Both the position numbers and the translations under genes were made by a program. Positions 1 through 10,605 of a stretch of 62,107 nt of DNA are shown here, piece by piece. How positions within the stretch are numbered: position 1 is the first letter of the stretch; each line of letters opens with the position of its first letter. The notes beneath the pieces were generated by a model. It saw only the letters and a list, made by a program, of their open reading frames with translations, searched no databases and was not told the DNA's origin. The DNA comes from Priapulus caudatus (Eukaryota > Priapulida > Priapulimorpha > Priapulimorphida > Priapulidae). Location: positions 37,549 to 99,655 of the forward strand of contig NW_014577170.1 of the NCBI RefSeq assembly GCF_000485595.1, given 5' to 3'.

Positions 1-860
1 CTTAGCACGAACTAAGTGACGGTACTCAGAGGGGATGAGAGCTAAGCCGCACGCCGTCGGTATGGAGCGCTGGTGAAGCTCAAGCTATATATACCGTATA
101 TATTAGATTATAATATTAGGTTAGGATATATAGTGAGATAAAGGGTAGGGTATAATATAAATATATATACCCCCTCACCGACTATACCCCGACCACAACC
201 GCCGAACCCCTAACCGGACCAACCACAACACATACCAACGTTACAGAGCGCGTGGCGTGTAGGGTATATATATATATCGTATATAAGTAGTAGAAATCTA
301 TAGTAGTTAGGAGAAACTATAAGTAGTATATATAGTAATGCTTATTAATATATATATTATATATAGGGTTGGGGTATATATAGTACACTCAGAGGTATAT
401 ATATATATAGTATATACCACTAACCTATTATATATATATACTATTATACCCTAACCCTATACATACTATTATAGTATAAATATATACCCTAACACCTAAT
501 CATTTAGTATAAAGAAATAATGAGTGCTAAGGATAACCGGCCGCGAGGCTAACCCTATATATATATGATAGATTAGGTAGCGGGTGTACTTGAGTAGGAG
601 ATACCCTAACCCTATATTCCGAAACGCCCCAGCGCGTACGCTCGCCGCGTCATGCGACCGCTGACCCGCTCGATCGCAGTCGGCAGCCAACTCGCCAGTC
701 CTCAGTGTAAAACGCGCTGGCACACAAGTTCATCAGACACGGTGATGAAGTGAGAGATCGAGACCGGTGCGAAGTGCAGAGATCAGGGTGGTCAGTGTGG
801 TGCACTAATAGAGAGGTTAGGCACACGACGGCGCAGCCACTCTACTTGACTCAAGCCAGT
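1..860. repeat. AT-rich low-complexity DNA with degenerate CCCTAA-like motifs
   Basis: The stretch is dominated by TATATA runs mixed with scattered CCCTAACC and TTAGGG-like pieces, for example near 445-460 and 600-620. No reading frame has coding character and no splice structure is visible. The telomere-like pieces are irregular, so this is not an intact telomere array. Confidence 0.5.
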
Positions 861-894
861 AAGCGGACAGTGGCGGACAGCCTAGCTTAGCGAT

Positions 895-1611
895 ATGATC
901 CCGTCGTCCCCCACCTCCCCCCCCCGACTCCTCCTCGTACGCCTCATCTTTCGCTCGTGCTCTCTCTCGCTCCTCGTCCGCTCTCAACATCTCTCCTCTC
1001 TCTCTCTCCGCACATCGTCTCTCTCTCTCTTCTCTCTCATCGTCGTCCTCATGCTGCTCGGGCTCATCGTCTCTCTCCTCCTCCTCGTCGTCTGACTCTC
1101 TCTCTCACGTCTTCCTCCTCTCTCTCTCTCTCTCGCTATCTATCTCTCTCTCTTGCTCTCTCGTGCTCTCGTCTCTGCGGTCTCTCCCATTCTCCGAGTC
1201 TCCTCCTCTCCCTCCATCGCTCGTGGTGTCTCTTCTCGATCCTCTCCTCTCTCCTCGTCTCTCATCACGTCTCTTCTTCGGGTCCAGTTACATCTCTCGT
1301 CCCGTACTCTCAGTATGCTCTCTCTCCTCATATCGTCTCTCTACCCTCGACCCGGACCGTCTCTCGTGGCGCTCTCATCTCTCAGCTCCTCCGAGGGCTG
1401 CGCCGTCTCTCTCTCTCGCTCTCTCTCTCTCATCTCGGATCATCTCTCCTTTCTGCTCTCTCTCTCTCGTACTCTAGTCTCTCTCTCGTACTGCTCCGCT
1501 CCTCTCTCTCCCCTCGCCACACTCTCCTGCTCGATCGCTCTCGATCTCCCTCTCTCTATCTTCTCTCTCGTTGCGTCCCTCTCTATCTCTCTCCTCTCAA
1601 CCCTAACGTAG
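895..1611. repeat. CT-rich (TC)n low-complexity tract
   Basis: About 700 bases of imperfect TCTC on the plus strand (GAGA on the minus). Several open frames cross it on both strands and give Ser/Leu/Arg-only peptides, which is what such a repeat produces in any frame. No gene is inferred. Confidence 0.85.
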
Positions 1612-1689
1612 CAGTAATACTACAGAGCGACGTGCAAGATCAACCGAGTTAACATCCGACGCAAGATTCCGTGACAAACATCATGTCTG

Positions 1690-3507
1690 CAGTGGCGGTA
1701 GAACAGCAATGGAAACAGGGGGGCCCAAGGCGAGAGCGAAGCGACCGGAGGGGGGTAGGGTGTGGAGGGGTTATCCCCCCTCACAATGGCTATTGGAGTA
1801 TTTTATGAAAATTCGTGCATGAAAATGGCAATTTTCTGCACAACTGAAATTCCCAGTATTAACAAGGGGGTGAACTTATCATGAGAAGTGGTCCATATGC
1901 TAATCCCTTATACACCCCTCCTCGCTTTTATATTTTTTTCCACTCCCGATCCGATCAAACGTGGTGACGAATGGCCCCTGGCTGTGGCGCCGGAAGGCAC
2001 TTGAGGTGCACACGACCAGTTGGTGACCCTTAGCTAGAGCCAGTGAATAAATGGTGTACGAAGCCCAGGTGTTTTCAGGACCGCCAGAAAAGGAGTTAAA
2101 GCGACCAAAGACAAGCGATGAAGGCAATTATGCCTCAAGACGGAGCGAGGAGTGTTCCCTCCCACAGTGAGGCGTACCTTTGAAAATATGCTGCAGTCAA
2201 AATGGCAATTTTTGCGCATTCATTTTCATTATAGGTGTAACGGTAAAGTAGGTATTAAGACCAATCCCATTCAGGGACCCCTTCTCTCAGTTAATTCTTT
2301 GTAACTCTCCGATCAAGAGGAGTCCATGGCCATCCTTGCGTGTCCCCGCCCTAGCTCAACGCCCCTGATTGTCCTCATTCAAGCGACTGCGACCGGAATA
2401 TGGAATTAAGTTTGAATTTGTGTTGTTAGCAGTAACCATGCAATGTTGCACGGTCCTCACCGTCATAAAACGTGTTCAAAGTTCCTCATCATAAAAGTAA
2501 AAGTAAATTTATTTTTGAAAAAAAGTCAGAGGCATATTGAATGAACATGCGAAATATAAAGACTCCTACGGGAAGAAACAGCGTAAGTTTGCTCTTGGAA
2601 CTGGCACTGGAATAGAAACATGCAATTATTAAATTACAAAGAGATTGACATCGTATTAGAATACAATAGCGTTAAAGGATCACATTTAAGCGATTTTGTT
2701 CGTTATAAAAAATGTTATTTTGTCTTTCCATGCTGATGAAGAAGCTAAAAAACCATATTGAATTTGATTTCCATATAAAAACATAAGGTAGGGTGGCCAC
2801 AAATACAGCGCTCTATTGACAAACTAGAAAAAGGAAATGAAAGAGGAATTGTTTTGCCATCCCCTAGATAAGGAACAATTACTTAAAAAATAGTGTTGCA
2901 TCGAGGATTGTGAAAGTAAACACCGAGAGTGGCGACTTCCAAAAATGGACGTCCAAATAACGTTCGAAATATATCAAAAGTTATTCACTAAAAAAGCATT
3001 CGTCCATTTCTTTAATTCTTACATGTCAGATAAAGAGAGTTTCAGAAACCATAAAGAATTCAAATCAAAGCCAACTTGCAACAACACAAATTCTGAGCAA
3101 AGAAGAATTTATCATTCCTTTACTTCTATAGTCATGTTATATGTCTGCTTGCAGAAATCATCAAAATCCAAAATCAAGTCCTTTCTCGTCGAATTTTGCA
3201 GGCAGAACACTTTTGAGGAATTTCGTTTAGCATTAATGGCTATTCCACTACCCTGTTCAGACACAAAAAGGAGAATGAGAGCAGAGAAATCGTGCTGGGC
3301 TCATTGTAGAGACGAAAGTTTAGACTGAAATGCTCATTTTAGAAGAATGATTCGTTCAGCAGATTGCATGAAGTAACAGGGAGATTGTGGCAGTGCCTGG
3401 TGAAGCAGCGTGAGAGCAAGGAAAATTTTTGTTTTGTTCTTTTGCAAGCTCAACAGCAGGCAGAGGGGGCCATGGCCCCCTGATTGCCCCCCCTTAGCTA
3501 CCGCCAA
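1690..3507. mobile_element. Probable degenerate hAT-like DNA transposon
   Basis: A CAGTGGCGGTAG terminus at 1690 is followed by a run of G (near 1718). It is mirrored at the far end by a run of C and CTACCGCCA at 3498-3506. Ends of the CAGTGGCGG type next to G/C runs are typical of invertebrate hAT elements. The inside contains one 127-codon frame (2945-3328, plus) that I do not recognise as transposase. I see no convincing 8-bp target-site duplication. The right end also differs from a perfect inverted repeat, so this is an old copy or a chance pairing. Confidence 0.35.
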
Positions 3508-5060
3508 GTGACCAAACGAGTAATACAATCAGAAGAGTGCAGTAGGCACAACTAGTTTAGGGAACTTAGCCGTTTCTAGCACATCTATACCCTGATTGAC
3601 CTATGATTTGAAAGAATAAATTTTCCACAAACACCATAATACCTTTGTTTTCAATAGTGCTCATACTAAAAAGTCGTTCCGAGAGAACGCCGCGCGGTTA
3701 CAGTCCCACGTGGCAAAGACGTCACGTGGGACAATGGCACACAGGAGCAAAGAAAAGCAGTCTAAGTCGGTAAAGCACAAACTTGATGACGAAGTGCCGT
3801 CCTCGGCCGGCCGGCAGAAGACGAAGAACCACAACGCTAAACCTCGGTCTGCAGGTGGGTCTCATTTCGACTGACATGGGCCGTGCGAGCGTACGGAGTG
3901 TCCTCAGCACGATGAATGTACTCCCACCTGGTGAGAAGAGCATGCGAGAAACTGCTGAGAACATTGGGGCACCAGGCCAGTGGCCGAATTCAACGGGAAG
4001 GACATGGGTCTAGTGTGCGATCGATTTAGAACATTGCATGAGGTGCGCGGCCTCTCGCCCGACGCCTATATACAAACCTAAGGCGACGGAAGTACAACAA
4101 TTCGCTGTGGGCCGGTGCAGACAAGACACCCTTCAAAGTGGCTTCGCAGTGCATACGCACGGTGTCAGAAAACGTAAGCACCGGAAAAATTATCAACGGA
4201 GTGGCCGACTGCTACAGTAAATGTTTCACATACGTTCACGCATTTTGCACACAGGCAGTCGATGATCGTGAAAAGTAGAAACACACAGATTTCTCCATTT
4301 CGATTTATGCCACAGTAGCCGAAGTAGGAATGAATCTTCTCTTCAGCTGGAGCATAATAGCACGTCTAAACTGTTCAGAAGGAGAGAGTGCAAGTGTACG
4401 TGTTTACATAATCATGTGCACACACGCACGCACTCACATCCACACATGCCCACCCTAGATCTATATGTAGCTACTATAGTACTAATCTTAGCAGTAAGGA
4501 TTCTACCTGATGTATACACTATATTAGTAACTAAAATCAAATTAATGCAATGAACAGTACATGGTACACATTTTATGTCTGCGCGCATTTGAGCCCATGT
4601 GTGTTGTGTATGCATGCGTGCATGAGCGCGCTTGCGTTCGTGAATTTGTAGGTTTGCACTTGTGTAAGACTGTAAGTTCACGACTTCCTGCAGACAATTT
4701 AGCATTCCCCCACGGTGGTTTTAAATCCGCTGACAGCGTCGACTGGTGAGGTTGAACTGTGCACATACTTTGTTCCTACTATACGTATCAGGTTAAACCC
4801 TTGCTCCTTATACACCCACCTTGAAACTGATCTTTTTTATATACAACACAGTGAAAAGGACAGCTAGACAACTGTTGAATGCACGCTTACATTACATACA
4901 TTGGTATAGCCCGACGAGGCTGTGCGACCGATTGCTATAGGGTCTTCTAACCCTAGCAAGACCGTTTCTTGGAGCTAACATTGGTAATGATTATTGCTAT
5001 GGTAAATGGTGCGTAGTTACTTTCGTTATTTACATGTTAATGTTATGATTAGAATTGGTT
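3508..5060. other. No firm gene; CA-rich patches
   Basis: Two short plus-strand frames (3783-4013 and 4038-4220) lie in moderately GC-rich sequence. A stretch reading LSTMNVLPPGEK is reminiscent of transposase-like proteins of invertebrate DNA transposons, but this is too short and broken to assign. CA/TG-rich microsatellite-like DNA occurs at about 4405-4470 and 4595-4640. Nothing else is supported. Confidence 0.25.
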
Positions 5061-5078
5061 TAACTGTGTTATGGTTAG

Positions 5079-5265
5079 AGTTAGGGTTAGGGTTAGGGTT
5101 AGAGTTAGTGTGAGTGTAATATGGATATAGGGTTAGTGTTAGTGATGTAGTTATGGTTAGGGTTAGGGTTAGGGTTATAGGGTTAGGGTTTAGTGTTAGG
5201 GTTAGGGTGAGTGTTGTAGTTAGGATGAGTGTTGTAATTAGGGTTAGGGTTACTATTAGGGTTAG
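5079..5265. repeat. Interstitial TTAGGG-type telomeric repeats
   Basis: GGTTAGGGTTAGGG runs (for example 5085-5100, 5155-5175 and 5190-5210) alternate with decayed variants such as TTAGTG and TTAGAG. TTAGGG is the ancestral animal telomere repeat. The array directly precedes the satellite block, so it is an internal, decaying array. Confidence 0.85.
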
Positions 5266-5289
5266 TGTTAGAGAGAGGCCTACTAGGCA

Positions 5290-7960
5290 TTAGCTAGCAG
5301 TGTGGTAACTAACCTTACTCTCCTGCTGTGTGTTTGTATAGGAAGCTGTTTGTAGGACTGGGGAAAAGCGGCAGGCAAGATAGCTGAGGAGAGGTAGAAA
5401 AAGAAGGAGGCGTATCGTGCGATAATTGAGGCAAGGGGTCGGACCGGAGCAGTTGAAGTTGGAGTATTGCACCCTACAGGCTAGGGCGCTCTCCTAATTA
5501 AAGACACAAGTCTACTGATAACAATTTATTACATAAATCTATGCTGAGATACCCCATAACCATATTAAATGCATATTCATTACAAAATATAGCTGGCGTG
5601 GTGAGATATTGCGCATGCGCTAACACGCTAACTTAGCCAAATCGTGTACTGACAGGTATATGCAGCGGGCATCTTACATGCAAGGTCTTCTGCCTATTTC
5701 TTAAGTGAGGTCTACTGATAAAATGTTATCGTATAAATCTATGATAGGATGACTCCTCTCCATTTTAAATGCATATACTTTACAAAATGTTTTTCTTCTT
5801 AGGAGATATTGCGCATCCGCGAGCACCGTTTCAGGTGTTCAGTATGGACTGAAGAAAACTGCATAATATAGCTATATGAGGGGGAGATGGGTGGAGGACT
5901 GAGGAAAGGCGGCAGGTTAGATTGCTGAGAAGCGGTAAAAAAAAGGAGGCGGAGCGAGGGACAATGGAGCCAAGGTGTAGGACGGGAGGGGATGAAGCAG
6001 GAGTTTTGCACCCTACAGGCTAGGGCGCTCTACTAATTATGAACACAGGTCTACTGATAACAATTCATTATATAAATCTATGCTGAGATATCCCTAACTA
6101 TAAAAAAAAAATGCATATTCATTACAAAATATAACTGCTCTGGTGAGATATTGCGCATACGCTAACATACTAACGTAGCCAGATTGTGTACTGGCTGGGA
6201 TATGCAGCGAGCACCTTACATTCACGGTCTTCCTCCTATTTCTTAAGTGAGGTCTACTGATAGAATGTTATAATAGAAATCTATGGTAGAGTAAGTCCTC
6301 TCCATTTTAAATGTATAATCTTTGCAAAATATTATTCTTCTCGGGAGATATTGGGCATGCGCCAGCACCGTTTCATACGTGTAGTACGGACTGAAAAAAA
6401 AACTCCATAATATAGTCTGAGGGAGAGAGGGGTGAACGGCTGGGGAAAAGCGGCAGGCAAGATAGCTGAGAAACAGTAGAAAAAGAAGGAGGCGTATCGA
6501 GCGATAATTCAGGCAAGGGGTAAGACCGGAGCGGTTGAAGTTGGAGTATTGCACCCTACAGGCTAGGGCGCTCTCCTAATTATAGACACAGGTCTACTGA
6601 TAACAATTTATTACATAAATCTATGCTGAGATACCCCATAACCATCTTAAATGCATATTCATTACAAAATATTGTTGGTGTGGTCATATATTGCGCATGC
6701 GCTAACACGCTAACTTAGCCAAATCGTGTACTGACAGGTATATGCAGCGGACAACTTACATGCAAGGTCTTCTTCCTATTTCTTAAGTGAGGTCTACTGA
6801 TAGAATGATATCATATAAATCTATGATAGGATGACTCATCTTCATTTTAAATGCATATACTTTACAAAATGTTCTGCTTCTTAAGAGATATATATTGCGC
6901 ATCCGCGAGCACCGTTTCAGGCGTTCAGTACGGACTGAAAAAAACTGCATAATATAGCTAGCTGAGGGAGAGAGGGGTGAAGGACTGGGGAAAAGCAACT
7001 GGCAAGATAGCTGAGAAACACTAGAAAAAGAAGGGAGGTGCATCGAGCGATAATTGAGGCAAGGGGTTGGACTGGAGCGGTTGAAGTAGGAGTTTTGCAC
7101 CCTACAGGCTAGGGTGCTCTCCTAATTATAGACACAGGTCTACTGATAACAATTTATTACATAAATCTATGCTGAGATACCCCCTAACCATATTAAATGC
7201 ATATTCATTACAAAATATAACTGCTCTGGGGAGATATTGCGCATGCGCTAACATACTAAATCAGCCAGATCGTGTACTGACTGGTATATGCAGCGGGCAC
7301 CTTACATGCAAGGTCTTCTTCCTATTTCTTAAGTGAGGTCTACTGATAGAATGTTATCATATAAATCGATGCTAGGATAACTTCTCTCCATTTTAAATGC
7401 ATAACCTTTGTAAAATGTTTTTCTTCTCGGGAGATATCGCGCATGCGCGAGCACCGTTTCAGGCGTTCAGTACGGACTGGAAAAAAACTGCATAATATAG
7501 CTAGCTGAGGGAGAGAGGGGCGAGGGGCTGAGGAGGGGTGCGAAGGGCTGAGGCGAGGGGCTGATGAGAGGCGACAGGGAAGATAGCTGAGAAGCGGTAG
7601 ATAAAGCAAGAGGCGGAGCGAGCGACAGTTGCGGCAAAGGGAAGGACGGAAGCTTTAGAAGTAGGAGTGTTGCACCCTACAGGCTATGGCGCTCTCCTAA
7701 TTAAAAAAACAGCTCTACTGAGAACAATTTTTTACATAAATCTATGCTGAGATACTCCCTAACCATACTAAATGTATATTCATTAGAAAATATAACTGCT
7801 CTGGTGAGATATTGCGCATGCGCTAACATAAAACGTAGCCAGATTTTGTACTGACTGCAGCGGGCACCTTACATGCAAAGTCTACGATGGAATGTTATCA
7901 TATAAAGTTATGCTACTCCTCTTTATTTCAAATGCATATTTTTTGCAAAATATTGTTTTT
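5290..7960. repeat. Tandem satellite, ~540-bp unit made of two diverged ~200-bp halves
   Basis: The anchor CACCCTACAGGCTAG recurs near 5470, 6009, 6551, 7098 and 7674, spacings of about 539, 542, 547 and 576. Within each unit the motif TCTACTGATA occurs twice, at 5511/5711, 6050/6253, 6593/6793 and 7139/7339, with 7714/7881 in a shortened last copy. Each is followed by a related stretch with TAAATCTATG, TTAAATGCATA and GAGATATTGCGCAT. The unit is thus a dimer of related monomers, a small higher-order repeat. Minus-strand frames of 60-105 codons recur in each copy, but they end at different places and look like by-products of the repeat. Confidence 0.9.
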
Positions 7961-8800
7961 CTCGAGAGTGTTATTCTTGTTATTCTTACTTATCTTTATT
8001 CTTGTTATTTGTGCGCAACGGCGTTCGTTCGGTATAGGCCTACTTTTCTGTTGCAGAGGAGCATTTGAACGGCATTTGCAGGAAATTATCGGAAACAATA
8101 GGCGAAAGAGAGTAGAGAAACATTAAGCCTTTGGTAGTTAATACATTTCGTATATATTCACCATCATTTTACTATTGAAACGTTCCAAATGCCTGTGGCT
8201 ATGACGGTCTGCAAGGACAGATGTGACGTCATGCACGAGTAATCGCCGACAGCACTTGGTCAGAGCGCGCAAATGTTCTACCATATTAGCCATTACTACG
8301 TGATGATTCGGACAGATTATTTAAAATACTAGAAGAATATACATATATCTATAATATATTAAAGTGTGACTGGGTTATTTTGACATTTGTAAACACGACC
8401 CAAATCCGAGCAGCATGAGCGTGGTAAGCATCGTCCAGGCACTGCGGAAGTATATATAACCATGATCTCCATGTCGACGGCCATAGTGACGGGAGGAGGC
8501 GGCGTTGGGAGACTGAAGCGGGAGAAGACGGCGCCGAGACATGGAGACGAGAGGTGACTGCGTCTGTCAGAGTGACATATCGCGGGGTAGCCGTCGGACT
8601 GTATTGTTTATTTGTATCCGCGGAGCAGTCTACTTGTGTTATCATTATAATATTGAAGGATACGGTCATTTATGTTTATGTTAGTAAAGTTGATTGGGTT
8701 GACGTTGTTACGACTGTGTTACTGCGTATTCTGGTGCTGACTCCTGGGTAGCAGGCCCGGGGTAGCAGGCAAGGGCGAACCGATCACACCGTATACTACA
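7960..8800. other. Unique sequence, no gene seen
   Basis: Only short overlapping frames on both strands are present, without plausible splice sites or recognisable protein. The segment separates the satellite array from its inverted fragment. Confidence 0.4.
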
Positions 8801-8804
8801 CGCA

Positions 8805-9005
8805 TAAAACGGTGCTCGCGCATGCGCAATATCTCCCGAAAAGAAGAATATTTTGCAATAATTATGCATTTAAAATGGAGAGGAGTTACCCTAGCATAGA
8901 TTTATATGATAACATTCCATCCGTAGACTTCCCTTAGGAAGAAGACCTTGCATGTAAGATGCCCCCTACGTAATATTATACCAGTCAGTACACAATCTGG
9001 CAATC
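8805..9005 (-). repeat. Inverted partial copy of the satellite
   Basis: From about 8811 the plus strand reads as the reverse complement of the second half of the satellite unit: GGTGCTCGCGCATGCGCAA, then an ATTTTGCAATAATTATGCAT-like stretch, TAGATTTATATGATAACATT, and AAGACCTTGCATGTAAG, ending in CAGTCAGTACACAATCTGG near 8983-9001. It lies about 0.85 kb from the main array in opposite orientation. Confidence 0.8.
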
Positions 9006-9009
9006 TTCT

Positions 9010-10605
9010 ACACGATATGAAGAAGACCTTGTATTGATAACCTACAACGTGGGCATGGTAAAATAAACGTCGCCGGTAATTTTTTTCGGATTGGAGTCGG
9101 CCGAGGCCACGGCATTTTTTGCATGCTAAAATCCGATCTTCAAAATTCACTTTGCTCGCAGCATCGCTCACCGATATCTCGCCCATCCTAATGAACAGAG
9201 CAATGGCGCATGGGGTATATATGCCCGAGGGAGATAGTATTTGAATATAGCAGGTGTAGACAGCTTGTTTTGTGTGATTTTTGCTAGCAGCTCATTTTAA
9301 TTCCAATTGATCATTAAAATGACCTTTCCCCTGAGCAATTTGCGTCCAATATTCATAGAACAACCATTATTAGGTCCATAAAGAAATTAGGCATACGCAA
9401 ATAGGAAATACATTCTGAAATGCCCCTGTAAACTGAAACACTAAGCTGTTGCGTGGTCAGCTTATGTGTAAATACGGTCCTGCTACCATGCTATTGTAGA
9501 TTAATAAATATATATCACAACACACTGGTCAAATATCCACGTGTAAATTATATAATATCAATCAACATTTATTGCACTGCAAACACGGAATGTATGTTAT
9601 AAACGTTTCGAACGTTTAATTTTCTAAGAACCAGCAACAGCTTGCATTGAAAATATACTGATAAAGTTATCATCACAGCAAATACGATCGAATTTCTGGC
9701 ACTCAAAGAAAATTAAATGAATTTGATACATTAATACTACCTCTTAAATCAAATATTTTTGTTGCTCTCTAAGAATTTCAAAGGTCCAATAAGAAGTACA
9801 CTGATTATCAGCTATTGATAAAGATAAACACATATTCACTATAAAAAAAACAATTACAATAAAACAAATTACTGTAAAGCTGTAGGTATCTTGTTTAAGA
9901 TATCGTCTAACCATAAAGGTCTTGGTCCATACCAACCGCACCACTTACATGCGAACTGCGAAGGTGATATTATGTGTCTTAAATAAACATGTTTAAAAAA
10001 GAGATTGGCAGGTGTTTTTTTTATCATAGCAGGTTTGCACGGGTCAATAAACGGAATGTGTAATAAGGAAATACATACATTCTTTTACATAGAACAAAAA
10101 ATACGTTCTAAATATGTACTCTTTCGATCCCACTGTTACCCAGAAACAATCATAATAAACCGAGTGTCAATTCTGACAAGTCAAACTTCTTAGTTGGGGA
10201 CGGGAAAATGACAATATATTTTTATTTGGCCTAATCCGAAATATAATATAAAATAAAGTCAGATAACATAAAATATATAATACCAAAATAAGAGTTAAAT
10301 ACAGTATATGACATGGAATAATTACATATTGGACGGAAAATGTAATACAGCTTTGGGTAAATAAACATTTTAGCACTCAATAGTGTTATCAGGACACGAG
10401 ACAAGTAAACCACTTTTATCTTGCCCTTAGCAAGTTCCCCTTTAGCCCACCTCCTCCCTACTCCTACAAACACTGACACAACTTCTGGCGTTCCTACAAT
10501 TGTGCCCTTCTAAGGAGAAGGTTATACCTAAATGCTCAGAAAAATGGCCACTCCTGGCAGTACCAAAGAACAATGATCTTTGGCAGTATTGCACGGTGCT
10601 CCCAC
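9010..10605. other. 3' flank and probable 3' UTR of CEP131
   Basis: AT-rich sequence without a supported gene. The part nearest CEP131 (10605 down to about 10220) should be its 3' UTR, since the stop codon lies at 10608-10606 on the minus strand. Beyond about 10200 I see no coding signal. Confidence 0.4.
10221..10226 (-). terminator. Candidate poly(A) signal for CEP131
   Basis: TTTATT on the plus strand is AATAAA on the minus strand, about 380 bases past the CEP131 stop codon. It is the first canonical hexamer I found in that direction. Hexamers are common in AT-rich DNA, so this is only a candidate. Confidence 0.4.

Noticed and set aside
895-1652. Ser/Leu-rich frame of 231 codons
   Set aside because: Translation of a (CT)n tract.
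6783-7100. Recurrent ~100-codon minus-strand frame in satellite copies
   Set aside because: It is interrupted or shifted in other copies and shows no excess of synonymous change by eye, so it is not a conserved gene.
5290-7960. Regularly spaced repeats that could suggest a CRISPR-like array
   Set aside because: Units are ~540 bp head-to-tail with no unique spacers, in a eukaryotic genome: a satellite.
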